DNA of 64,000 nt from Deltaproteobacteria bacterium. Lineage in GTDB: Bacteria > Myxococcota > Myxococcia > SLRQ01. Position 1 is the stretch's first letter; each line of letters begins with the position of its first letter. Under the pieces are notes generated by a model. The model was not told the DNA's origin and searched no databases. It saw only the letters and a list, made by a program, of their open reading frames with translations. Below are positions 25,683-33,779 of this stretch, piece by piece. Position numbers and translations under genes: made by a program. The stretch spans positions 1 to 64,000 of the forward strand of contig JARGFU010000003.1 in NCBI GenBank assembly GCA_029210625.1, written 5' to 3'.

Positions 25683-27250
25683 GGCGCAGCCGCTCCCTGC
25701 GCGCCTTCGCGGCCGCCCTCTCCCTCGCCGCGGCGCTGCCGGCCTCCGCGCGGGTGGGCTTCGGCGATCCCTCCGAGGCCTGGCGCGAGCGCGAGCCCGG
25801 GCAGACGGTGGCCCTCGAGGGCCACCTGCGGCTGCGGGCGGCGAGCTTCCTCGATCTGGATCTCGACCGGCCCGCGGGGCCCGCCACCTCGCTCTGGCCG
25901 GCGGGGGAGGGCGCCCTCGATCACACGGCGGGCGCGGACCTGCGGGCCCGCCTGCGGCCGAGCTTCTTCCTCGGGGGCTTCGGGCGCCTGGTCCTCGAGC
26001 TGGATCTCGTCGACCTCGCCCTCGGCGCCCGCCCCACCGGCACGCCCTTCGGCGACCGGACCGGCCTGGTGGCGGCGACCGCCTTCCAGGAGCCGGCGGT
26101 GGGGATCGAGCTGCGCTCGGCCTACGGCGAGGTGATCCTGCCGGTGGGCATCCTCGCGGCCGGGCGGATGCCCTCCCACTTCGGCCTGGGCATCGCCGCG
26201 AACGCCGGGGACGATCTCGACGACGACGGCGGCGACCGCTCCGATCGCGTCGCCTTCGTCCTTCCCCTCTTCGGGCACTTCCTCGCCGCGGGCTACGATC
26301 TGGGCGCCAGCGGCCCGCAGGTCTCCGCCGCAGGTGTGGCGCCGGCCGCGGGCCTGCCCTCCACCCGGGTGCAGTCGGTCTCCCTCGCCGCGGTGCGCTT
26401 CCACGCCCCCTGGGAGACCGACCTCTACCGCCAGAAGGGGCGCCCTCTCCTGAACTACGGGCTCGCGCTCTCCCACACGTGGCAAGCCCGGGACCTCCCG
26501 GCGTACTACCAGACCCTCGAGGCGCCCACCTCGATCCCGCCGGAGCTGACCGTCGAGCGCGGCGCCCGCACCTTCGTGGCCGACCTCTGGGTGCGCGCCA
26601 CCTTCGGCGCGCTGCGCCTGGAGCTGGAGGCCGTCGCCACCCACTTCCGCATCGACAACGCCTCGCCCTGGCCCGGCGTGACCCTGCGCCAGCCGGTGCA
26701 GGGCAACCCCTTCGGCGCCGTGCTGCAGGTGGCCTGGGAGCCGCCCGAGGGGCGCTTCGATCTCGTCGCCGAGGTGGGCCTCGCCAGCGCCGATCCGGCG
26801 CCGGGCTTCCCCCTGGCCTCGCCCACCGCCTTCGGGGGCGGCCGCCCGGGCGACGTCTCCGGCTCCCAGCTCGACGGCAGCCGCGACACCCGGATGGACG
26901 CCTTCCGCTTCCACCCGGCCTACGCCGTCGACCTGGTGCTCTGGCGCACGCTCCTGGGCGGGGTGAGCGAGGCCGCCTACGGGCGCACCCGCCTGCGCTT
27001 CCGCCCCGGCAGCGCCGTGGAGCTCGAGGCCAACCTCGTCTACAGCCACGGCCTCTCCGCCGCCTCCAACCCCGGTGGGGTCGCCCCCCTGGGGCTCGAG
27101 CTCGACCTCGGCGCCGAGCTCACCTTCGATCACTTCGCCGCCCGCCTCTCCTGGGGTGGCCTGGCCGCGCTCGGCGGGCTGGGCACCCGGGGCGAGCCGG
27201 CCCCGCCCTTCGCCCAGGTCTTCCTCCTGAGGTTCAGCTATGCGCTCTGA
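25679..27250 (+). CDS. Predicted outer-membrane beta-barrel protein (possibly TIGR04551)
   Basis: A 523-residue protein starting at GTG 25679, overlapping the upstream stop. It has a Sec signal (FAAALSLAAALPASA) with cleavage likely at ASARVG. Mature residues alternate in strand-like fashion with many aromatic girdle positions, for example HLRLRAASFLDLDLDR, RLVLELDLVDLAL, GRTRLRFRPGSAVELEANLVYSHGL (split among strands), and it ends LLRFSYAL. A C-terminal aromatic strand supports an outer-membrane barrel. I recall a myxobacterial family TIGR04551 of this type but could not check. An acidic DDLDDDGGDRSD loop may bind calcium. It is probably a channel or surface receptor in the PHA operon. Confidence 0.7.
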   Translation: MRRSRSLRAFAAALSLAAALPASARVGFGDPSEAWREREPGQTVALEGHLRLRAASFLDLDLDRPAGPATSLWPAGEGALDHTAGADLRARLRPSFFLGGFGRLVLELDLVDLALGARPTGTPFGDRTGLVAATAFQEPAVGIELRSAYGEVILPVGILAAGRMPSHFGLGIAANAGDDLDDDGGDRSDRVAFVLPLFGHFLAAGYDLGASGPQVSAAGVAPAAGLPSTRVQSVSLAAVRFHAPWETDLYRQKGRPLLNYGLALSHTWQARDLPAYYQTLEAPTSIPPELTVERGARTFVADLWVRATFGALRLELEAVATHFRIDNASPWPGVTLRQPVQGNPFGAVLQVAWEPPEGRFDLVAEVGLASADPAPGFPLASPTAFGGGRPGDVSGSQLDGSRDTRMDAFRFHPAYAVDLVLWRTLLGGVSEAAYGRTRLRFRPGSAVELEANLVYSHGLSAASNPGGVAPLGLELDLGAELTFDHFAARLSWGGLAALGGLGTRGEPAPPFAQVFLLRFSYAL

Positions 27251-28085
27251 AGCGAGGCTCCTCGCCCTCCTCGGCGTCGCGTCGATCGCCGCCCTCGGCT
27301 GTGAGCCGGCGCCGGTCGCGGACGATCCCTCTCTCGATCCCGCGGTGCGCGTCGCCGCCTGCACCCCGGACAACGACGGCGTCCTCGAGGCCGGGGAGCT
27401 CGCCTTCGTGCCGGACCTCAAGGCCCGCTACCGGGTGCGGGAGAGCGCCATCGACTTCGACACCGCCGGCCGGCTCGAGGAGGGCGTCACCGTCTGGGAT
27501 CTCTCCCGCCCGGATCCCGAGAGCGAGCCCGTCGCCCGCCTCGGCCTCTCGGCCCTCGCGGGGCAGTGGTTCGCCGGCGACTTCCCCGGCGCCGACCTGG
27601 TGGTGCCCCTCGACACCCGGGGCGACACCCTCGGCGCCGTCCACGCCGACGAGGGCGGCCTGCACCTCCACGGCTTCGCCTCGGCGCAGGAGAGCCCGCC
27701 CGAGGGCCGCACCCTGGCGGTCTACCAGGCGCCGGTCACCCTCACGCCCCTGCCGATGGCGCTCGGCGGCGCCTGGACCGAGACCGTGCGGGCGAGCAAC
27801 GCCACGCTGCTCGGGCTGCCCGGCACCTTCGACGACGCCTACGAGGTCGAGGTGACGGGGCAGGGGAGGGTGATCCTCCCCGACCTGATCCTCGAGAACA
27901 CCCTGCGGGTGACCCTGCGCCTCGAGCGCACCCTGCTGGCCGGCGAGGTCCGGCAGATCTCCCACGTCTGGATGCACGAGTGCCTGGGCGAGGTCGCCCG
28001 GGCGACCGGCCCCCTCCTTCCCCTCTCCGAACCCTACCCCGACGAGCTGACGACCATCGTCGAGCTGCGGAGGCTCTCGCTATGA
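27240..28085 (+). CDS. Lipoprotein B, paralogue of lipoprotein A
   Basis: A 281-residue exported lipoprotein with a signal ending IAALGC. It overlaps the barrel gene by 11 bases. It lacks the Cys module and the DGG linker of lipoprotein A, but the folded part runs parallel to it: EEGVTVWDLSRP, LGLSALAGQWFAGDFPGADLVVPLD, LHLHGFASAQE, a central strand series with YEVEVTGQGRV, CLGEVARATGP and a terminal VELRRLSL. This points to duplication and divergence. The shorter tether would place it close to the membrane, possibly on the periplasmic side. Function is unknown. Confidence 0.8.
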   Translation: MRSEARLLALLGVASIAALGCEPAPVADDPSLDPAVRVAACTPDNDGVLEAGELAFVPDLKARYRVRESAIDFDTAGRLEEGVTVWDLSRPDPESEPVARLGLSALAGQWFAGDFPGADLVVPLDTRGDTLGAVHADEGGLHLHGFASAQESPPEGRTLAVYQAPVTLTPLPMALGGAWTETVRASNATLLGLPGTFDDAYEVEVTGQGRVILPDLILENTLRVTLRLERTLLAGEVRQISHVWMHECLGEVARATGPLLPLSEPYPDELTTIVELRRLSL

Positions 28086-28333
28086 GCAACGATCGAACCA
28101 CCTCCCTCCCCGAGCAGGCCCTCGACCGCGCCATCGGCTTCATCGAGGGTCCGGCCAACCGCGCCGCCGAGAGGCTCTTCAAGAGCCGCCTCCTCCTCAC
28201 CCCCATGGGCCTGGGCTGGATGCTCTACTGCCGGACCGCCCTCGCCCTGCGCGACGGCAAGCCCTCCCGCCTCTGGCGTGGCGCCACCGTCGCCGGCACC
28301 CAGTCCGCCGCCGCCAAGAAGGAGCAGTCATGA
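28082..28333 (+). CDS. Small protein preceding PHA synthase
   Basis: An 83-residue protein with overlapping start and stop (ATGA at both ends), preceded by GGAGG. Visible features are an amphipathic helix (EQALDRAIGFIEGPANRAAERL), a hydrophobic patch LLLTPMGLGWMLY and a Lys-rich end. It does not resemble PhaE or Bacillus PhaR subunits closely enough to name. Class III and IV PHA synthases need a second subunit encoded next to phaC, so this is the natural candidate for an accessory subunit. A granule-targeting peptide is an alternative. I do not recognise the family. Confidence 0.7.
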   Translation: MSNDRTTSLPEQALDRAIGFIEGPANRAAERLFKSRLLLTPMGLGWMLYCRTALALRDGKPSRLWRGATVAGTQSAAAKKEQS

Positions 28334-29442
28334 TGACCCTCTCCGAGCTCACCGATCCCGTCTCCCTCGCCCGCAAGCTCGGCGTCTTCGACGCGGTGCC
28401 CAACGCCATGGCCCGCTTCAACGGCGCCGTCGCCCTCACCCGCGCCAACCTCGCCGGCGAGCCGGCCCCGGTGGCCCCCAGCCCCTTCTCGGTGGTCGCC
28501 GGCCTCGGCGGCTCGCGCCTCCTTCGCTACGAGCCGCGGGTGGCGCGCCGGTTCCGGGAGCCGGTGCTGATCACCCCCTCGGTGATCAACCGCCCCTACA
28601 TCCTGGATCTGGTCGACGGGAACAGCGTGGTGCAGGACCTGCTCGACGCGGGCTACGCCGTCTACCTGATCGATTGGGGCGCCCCCGGCGAGGCCGAGGA
28701 GGCCGCGGGCTTCGACACCTACGTGTACGAGCGCCTGCGCACCTTCGCCGAGGCCGCCTGCGCCGACGCCGGCGCCGAGAAGCTCCACCTCTTCGCCCAG
28801 TGCCTGGGGGGGACCATGGGCGCCATGCTCGCGGCGGTGGACGACAGCCACCTCGCCTCGCTGGTCCTCCTCACCGCGCCGCTCGGCTTCGAGGACGACG
28901 GCCTGCTCTCGGCCTGGTCCCGGGCGCCCTTCTTCGACGCCGAGTCCTTCGCCGAGCTCTTCGGCCACGTGCCCAACTGGATCACCCAGCCCTCCTTCAT
29001 GACCCTGCGCCCCCTGGGGCAGCCGGCGAAGCTGCTGCGCCTCTACCAGAACCTGGGCAGCGAGCGCTTCCTCGACTTCTTCCGCGCCCTGGAGACCTGG
29101 GTCAACGACAACGTGCCGCTGCCCAAGGCCTTCTTCGTCGACCTGATCACCCAGCTCTACCGCGAGAACGCGCTCCTCGAGGGCGGCCTGGTCCTGGGCG
29201 GCAAGGCCGTGCGCCTCGAGGCGGTGCGGGTGCCGGTGCTCACGATCGCGGCCAGCGAGGATCACATCGTCCCGCTCTCCTCGGCCCTCGTCGGTCACGA
29301 GCGCTTCAGCAGCGAGGACAAGAAGGCCGTCACCCTGCAGGGCGGCCACATCGGCATCGTGGTCGGTGGCCGGGTCCGGCGGGAGCTGGTCGCCCACACC
29401 ACCGAGCTCTTCGACCGGCACTCGGAGGAGCTCGCGTCATGA
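28330..29442 (+). CDS. phaC: PHA synthase, class III-type catalytic subunit
   Basis: A 370-residue alpha/beta-hydrolase-type polymerase that joins 3-hydroxyacyl-CoA units into PHA. The catalytic triad is visible as Cys158 (LFAQCLGGTMG), Asp311 (ASEDHIVPL) and His340 (QGGHIGIV). The intervals of 153 and 29 residues equal those of the Allochromatium vinosum class III enzyme (C149, D302, H331). Length also fits class III. The lipase-like box is A-x-C-x-G-G, with Ala replacing the usual first Gly. Other landmarks are PSVINRPYILDL and VYLIDWGAP. It is coupled to an 83-residue protein upstream and a symporter downstream. Confidence 0.93.
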   Translation: MMTLSELTDPVSLARKLGVFDAVPNAMARFNGAVALTRANLAGEPAPVAPSPFSVVAGLGGSRLLRYEPRVARRFREPVLITPSVINRPYILDLVDGNSVVQDLLDAGYAVYLIDWGAPGEAEEAAGFDTYVYERLRTFAEAACADAGAEKLHLFAQCLGGTMGAMLAAVDDSHLASLVLLTAPLGFEDDGLLSAWSRAPFFDAESFAELFGHVPNWITQPSFMTLRPLGQPAKLLRLYQNLGSERFLDFFRALETWVNDNVPLPKAFFVDLITQLYRENALLEGGLVLGGKAVRLEAVRVPVLTIAASEDHIVPLSSALVGHERFSSEDKKAVTLQGGHIGIVVGGRVRRELVAHTTELFDRHSEELAS

Positions 29443-30911
29443 GCGCCGCCGCCTTCGCCATCGGCCTGGTGGGGCTCTACGCCGCCATCACCATCGTCCT
29501 CTCGGTGATCGGCATGCGCAAGACGAAGGACCTCAAGTCCTTCGCCATCGGCAAGGGAGACATGGGCCCGGTGCTGGTGGGCATCACCATGTCCTCCTCG
29601 ATCGCCTCCACCGCCACCTTCGTGATCAACCCGGGCTTCGTCTGGGCCGACGGCCTGGCCGCCTGGGCCCACTACGGCCTGGCGGCGGGCGCCGGCCTGA
29701 CCTGCGCCCTGCTGGTGATGACGAAGGGCTTCCACCGGGTCGGCGCGAAGGTCAGCGCCGTGACCCTCCCCAACTGGCTGGAGCGCCGCTACGAGAGCGC
29801 CTGGATCGGCCGCGCCTTCGCGCTGCTGACCCTCCTCTACATCACCTTCATCGTGCTCATCCTCTCGGGCAGCGCGCTGATCATCGGCGCGCTCTTCGGG
29901 ATCGGCTACCACGTCGCCCTGGTCTGCGTGCTGGCCTTCGTCTTCTCCTACGTGCTGATGGGCGGCACCTACGCGCACGCCTACACCAACGCCTTCCAGG
30001 GCGGGCTGATGCTGATCATCGCCCTGATGGTCTTCGGCACCGGCCTGCTCGAGTACGGCGCCGACTTCGGTGCGCGCCTCTCGGCGGTGGGTGAGAGCTA
30101 CTCGGCCTGGCTGAACCCCGAGTCGACCCTCTACCACTCGACCTTCGGCGTCTTCATCGCGGCCTTCGTCGTCACCGCGGCGCTGATGCTCCAGCCGCAC
30201 ATCATCACCAAGATCCTCTACCTGAAGCGCAAGGAGGACCTGCGCCGCTTCCTCGCGGTGACCATCCTCTCCAGCGTCGCCTTCAGCGGGATGCTCTTCG
30301 TCGGCTTCTGGGCGCGCTTCTCCGGGATGGCGGTCAGCGCCCAGGACAAGGTCGTGATCGAGTGGATCGGCGCCACCTATCCGCCCCTGGTCGTCAGCTT
30401 CGTGCTGGTCACCCTCCTGGCCGCCGGGATGAGCACCCTCGACGGGATCCTCGTCTCGATCTCCACGGTGGTGGTGAACGACCTGGTGCTGCCCTCGCTG
30501 CCCAGGCTCGACGAGGAGCGCCGGATGCGCTTCGGCCTCCAGGCCTCCCGCGGCGTGCTGGTGGCCGTCGGCCTGGTCAGCCTGGCCCTGGCCTGGGATC
30601 CCCCCGAGCTCCTCGGCCTCTTCGCCCAGCAGGGGGTCTACGGCCTGGTGGCGGCCTCCGCGGCGCCGATGCTCCTGGGGATCCTGGTGCAGGGGAGGGT
30701 GCCCGCCGCCCTCGCCGGGGGCCTCGGCGTCCTCGGCGTGGCCACCCACTTCGTGCTGAAGCTCGCCGGGGTGTCGAACCCGGCGGTCTCGGCGGCCTGG
30801 GGCATCCTCGCCTCCCTGGCCATCGGCGCCGGGTGGTGGGCGTGGAGCCGGCGGCGCAGCGCCGGGGAGGCGGCGGTCTCCCTGCCGGGCGTCAGCGAAG
30901 GAGCAGGCTGA
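29439..30911 (+). CDS. Sodium:solute symporter (SSS) family protein
   Basis: A 490-residue inner-membrane protein with about 13 helices. The N-terminal third contains FAIGKGDMGPVLVGITMSSSIASTATFVINPGFV, the usual SSS core with a Ser-rich sodium-site helix, and LPNWLERRYESAWIGRAFALL. The later helix pair ends in LLAAGMSTLDGILVSISTVVVNDL, a strong SSS signature (AAxMSTxDS). Substrates of the family include proline, acetate, propionate and sugars. The position after phaC and downstream of an acyl-CoA ligase favours a small organic acid, by inference. ATGA overlap with phaC; 20-base convergent overlap with the exporter gene. Confidence 0.9.
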   Translation: MSAAAFAIGLVGLYAAITIVLSVIGMRKTKDLKSFAIGKGDMGPVLVGITMSSSIASTATFVINPGFVWADGLAAWAHYGLAAGAGLTCALLVMTKGFHRVGAKVSAVTLPNWLERRYESAWIGRAFALLTLLYITFIVLILSGSALIIGALFGIGYHVALVCVLAFVFSYVLMGGTYAHAYTNAFQGGLMLIIALMVFGTGLLEYGADFGARLSAVGESYSAWLNPESTLYHSTFGVFIAAFVVTAALMLQPHIITKILYLKRKEDLRRFLAVTILSSVAFSGMLFVGFWARFSGMAVSAQDKVVIEWIGATYPPLVVSFVLVTLLAAGMSTLDGILVSISTVVVNDLVLPSLPRLDEERRMRFGLQASRGVLVAVGLVSLALAWDPPELLGLFAQQGVYGLVAASAAPMLLGILVQGRVPAALAGGLGVLGVATHFVLKLAGVSNPAVSAAWGILASLAIGAGWWAWSRRRSAGEAAVSLPGVSEGAG

Positions 30912-31647
30912 TCCCGCTGGCCAGGGCGAAGAGCGCCACCGGGTAGCGCAGCCAGCGCGCCTGCACCTTCATCGCCAGCCGGGCGCCGGCGATCCCGCCG
31001 AGGCCGGCCCCGACCGCGAGGGCCACGCCGGGCAGCCAGGCCACCTGCGCCGAGAGGCCGAAGACCAGCAGGGAGAGCCCGGTGAAGAGCGCCACCAGGA
31101 CCACCTTGAGGGCGTTGGCCCGGGCGAGCGCGTGGCCGAGGCCGCCCACCAGGAGGAAGAGGAGGAGGAAGCCGACGCCCGCCTGGGCGAAGCCCCCGTA
31201 GGCTCCGACGAGGAAGAGGCCGAGGAGGTGCAGCGGCCCGGTGGTCGCGACCTGCTCCCGCCCCTCGAGGAGGCGGGGGCGCAGGGCCGTGAGCAGGCCC
31301 ATCACCACCAGCACCCCGCCGAGGACGGGGCGGAAGGCGTCGCCCGGCCAGCGGGTGGCCAGGTAGGCGCCCGCCAGGGCCCCGGCGAGGGTGGGCAGCG
31401 CCAGGCGGCCGGCCTGCCGGAAGGGGCGCTCGCCCTCCCGGGCGAAGGTGGCGGTGGCGCTGAGGCTCTGCACCAGCACCGAGATCCGGTTGGTGCCGTT
31501 CGCCACCCCGGCGGGCAGGCCCAGGAAGACCAGGGCGGGGAGGGTGAGCAGCGATCCACCGCCGGCCAGGGTGTTGATCACGCCGGCCACGACCCCGACC
31601 AGGGCCAGGACGAGGAGGGCGAGGGGGTCGTCGGGGGTGGCGAGCAT
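30892..31647 (-). CDS. TauE/SafE family permease
   Basis: A 251-residue membrane protein with about eight helices in two homologous halves, each starting with a Gly/Ala-rich helix: LVGVVAGVINTLAGGGSLLTLPALVFLGLP and LVGAYGGFAQAGVGFLLLFLL. This is the TauE/SafE (DUF81) pattern. Members export sulfite, sulfoacetate or other anions; the substrate here is unknown. GGAG lies 5 bases before the ATG. Its 3' end overlaps the convergent symporter gene by 20 bases. Confidence 0.9.
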   Translation of the reverse strand: MLATPDDPLALLVLALVGVVAGVINTLAGGGSLLTLPALVFLGLPAGVANGTNRISVLVQSLSATATFAREGERPFRQAGRLALPTLAGALAGAYLATRWPGDAFRPVLGGVLVVMGLLTALRPRLLEGREQVATTGPLHLLGLFLVGAYGGFAQAGVGFLLLFLLVGGLGHALARANALKVVLVALFTGLSLLVFGLSAQVAWLPGVALAVGAGLGGIAGARLAMKVQARWLRYPVALFALASGISLLLR

Positions 31648-31757
31648 CTTCGGCTCCAGGGTCGGGGGAAGCCCCCACCGGGGTCAAGCCGGGGACCGCC
31701 GGGACAAAGCCCTGCAAAGACGCGCCCTTCGGGTCTCCAGAAGGGTGGGTCGAGAAT

Positions 31758-31786
31758 TTGCTCCCCCAGAGGACGGCAGGTAGCAT
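31758..31786 (+). promoter_or_regulatory. Sigma70-like promoter of the AMIN protein gene
   Basis: TTGCTC (31758-31763) and TAGCAT (31781-31786) are separated by 17 bases, about 35 bases before the chosen ATG. Confidence 0.45.
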
Positions 31787-31820
31787 CGGCGTGATGCCAA
31801 GTCAGAACTGGAGCCATCTC

Positions 31821-33332
31821 ATGAAGCTCGCCAGGACCCTCGCTGCCATCGCAATCGCCGGACTCTTCCAGACCGGTGCCAGCGCCGACACCCGCAACGT
31901 CATCACCCGGATCGACAGCGGGCAGGATGCCCGGGGCGCGTTCCTCAAGATCGTCGGGAGCCGCGCGCCGAGCTTCACCCAGTATCGCCTCGAGGCCCCG
32001 GCGCGGGTCGTCATCGATCTGGGCGACGCCGTCCTGGCCGGGCCACCCGCCGAGCTTCCCCTCCATACGGAGGTGCTCCGCTCGGTGCGCACCCTCATGT
32101 ACGAGGCGCGCGGCGTCTCCTTCACCCGGGTGGTGCTCGAGACCGGCGACGACGTGCCCTACACGATCGACACCCAGGGCAGTGAACTCTTCGTCCGGCT
32201 CGAGGGCCAGAGCCTGGGCCGTCAGCTCGCCCGCAAGTCCACCGAGGACGCCGTGGAGGCCGCCCGCCGCGCCCGCGCCGCCGAGACCCGCCTCGCCGAG
32301 GCCGCCGCCCGGGTGGACCAGCTCCAGCAGGAGGCCGAGCAGTGGAGAGAGCAGGCTGCCCGCTCCTCCGTCGCCCTGAACGAGGCCAAGCAGGCCGCCG
32401 CCAGCACCGAGGCGCGCGCCGCCGAGGAGGCCCGGGCCGTGAAGGCCGCGCAGGCCGAGCTGGCCCGCCGTGACGCCGACCTCGCCGCCGCGATGAACGA
32501 TCTGGGCGCCCTGCGCAGCAAGGCCGCCGACGCCGAGGCGAAGGCCCGCGACGCCGAGGCCAAGGCCCGCGACGCCGAGGCCGCGCTGGCCTCCACCCGC
32601 AACGAGGTCCGCTCGGATCTCGACACCGCCGTGCACGAGCGGGACATCGCCCTGGCCCGCGCCGAGGCCGCCCGCCAGCGCCTCGACGAGACCGACCGCA
32701 CCCTGAAGGACGCCCACCAGCGGGTCGACTCCCTCCAGGCGCAGCTCGACCAGATGCGCGCGACCGCCGAGCGCAGCGCCGCCGAGCAGCTGCGCGCCCG
32801 CGAGGAGGCCGAGGCCCTCGCCCGCCGCGAGGCGGCGGCCCGCGCCGAGCTCGAGACCCAGCTGGCCAAGCTGCGCGCCGAGGGGCGCCTCGCCGCCGAC
32901 GCCCGCGCGGCCGTGCCCGCGGGCCGACAGGTGGCCTGGGCCCAGTACGAGACCGGCGAGGAGGCCGGCGGGGACGCCCCGGGCGCCCGCGTCGACAACC
33001 GCCCGAAGGTGATGTCCTACGTCGGCTTCCAGCAGCGCCCGGACGTGTCGCGCGTCTACGTGCGCACCAACGAGCCCGCCCGCTACACCGTCACCCAGCA
33101 GGGCGACGAGATCTGGCTCGAGATCGAGAACACCCGCGCCTCGACCCTCAACGATCTGAACCACCTCGACACGCGCTTCTTCGACACCGCCGTGGCGATG
33201 ATCGACCCCGAGGAGATCGAGGGCGCCGGCACCCACATCCGGGTGCGCATCCGCCTGAAGCAGAACGTGCCCTACGAGGCCACGCGGACCGACAACGAGA
33301 TCCGCATCGACTTCCGGCGCCCGGGCCAGTAG
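31821..33332 (+). CDS. AMIN - coiled coil - AMIN periplasmic protein
   Basis: A 503-residue exported protein. MKLARTLAAIAIAGLFQTGASA is a Sec signal (ATG 31821, GGAG 7 bases upstream; in-frame codons further upstream are not needed). Residues ~25-130 form one AMIN domain (LEAPARVVIDLGDAVL, FTRVVLETGDDVPYTI), and ~405-500 a second (VYVRTNEPARYTVTQQGDEIWLEI, then VRIRLKQNVPYEATRTDNEIRIDF). Between them lie ~250 residues of Ala/Glu/Arg heptads with repeated KARDAEAKARDAEA. AMIN domains localize amidases and secretin complexes to peptidoglycan or septa. No catalytic domain is present. A cell-wall spacer or scaffold is likely. Confidence 0.88.
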   Translation: MKLARTLAAIAIAGLFQTGASADTRNVITRIDSGQDARGAFLKIVGSRAPSFTQYRLEAPARVVIDLGDAVLAGPPAELPLHTEVLRSVRTLMYEARGVSFTRVVLETGDDVPYTIDTQGSELFVRLEGQSLGRQLARKSTEDAVEAARRARAAETRLAEAAARVDQLQQEAEQWREQAARSSVALNEAKQAAASTEARAAEEARAVKAAQAELARRDADLAAAMNDLGALRSKAADAEAKARDAEAKARDAEAALASTRNEVRSDLDTAVHERDIALARAEAARQRLDETDRTLKDAHQRVDSLQAQLDQMRATAERSAAEQLRAREEAEALARREAAARAELETQLAKLRAEGRLAADARAAVPAGRQVAWAQYETGEEAGGDAPGARVDNRPKVMSYVGFQQRPDVSRVYVRTNEPARYTVTQQGDEIWLEIENTRASTLNDLNHLDTRFFDTAVAMIDPEEIEGAGTHIRVRIRLKQNVPYEATRTDNEIRIDFRRPGQ

Positions 33333-33363
33333 GCCCCCCGCTCAACCTGCGGCCGTACCCGAG

Positions 33364-33385
33364 CGCCCTCCCCCCCGGGAGGGCG
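33364..33385 (+). terminator. Terminator after AMIN protein gene
   Basis: CGCCCTCCC and GGGAGGGCG form a perfect 9-bp stem with a CCCC loop, 31 bases after the stop, followed by TTCGTCGTTC. Confidence 0.6.
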
Positions 33386-33733
33386 TTCGTCGTTCCCCCG
33401 CACGCGGCACGCAGGGGCCTGCGCTACCCTCTCTGGCGGCAAGTGAGAGGGGGGCCGGAGGGCGACGTCCCGGCCCTGATCCGCTTCTAGCCGGCCAGCG
33501 CCTCCCCGGGGAGGGCGCCGAGGAGCGAAGGCCCCGCGCCCGGGCTGGCAGAGCCGGTGGTGACGAGCACCCCCCTAGCTCGCGATCGCCAGGTGCGCCG
33601 CCACCAGCACGCTCCAGCGGGGGACACCCTCCCCAGCCCGACTCCAGCCCTTCGCCACCCGCTGCCCCTCCCCCGAAGTAGGTGCATCGTGGAACCGCGA
33701 TCCACCAGCAGCCTATCACGTGGGGGCGCCATC

Positions 33734-33758
33734 CTCCCTCCGGGGAGCCCGGAGGGAG
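33734..33758 (-). terminator. Hairpin downstream of POT-like MFS gene
   Basis: CTCCCTCCGG and CCGGAGGGAG form a perfect 10-bp stem with a 5-base loop, about 20 bases past the stop of the minus-strand MFS gene. No uridine run follows, so termination would be weak or factor-aided. Confidence 0.45.
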
Positions 33759-33779
33759 ATCAGGAGGCGTGTCGATCGA

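Larger units (their letters stand above)
33333..33779. other. Intergenic region with three GC hairpins, no supported gene
   Basis: A 447-base gap between convergent genes. It holds a terminator at 33364-33385, a near-palindrome around 33500-33520 (GCGCCTCCCC with GGGGAGGGCGC) and a 10-bp perfect hairpin at 33734-33758. Short open frames occur on both strands, but none has a ribosome site or recognisable protein features. Confidence 0.6.

Noticed and set aside
33342-33732. Possible small minus-strand proteins of 81 or 125 residues
   Set aside because: No ribosome site and low-complexity composition; the region is dominated by hairpins.
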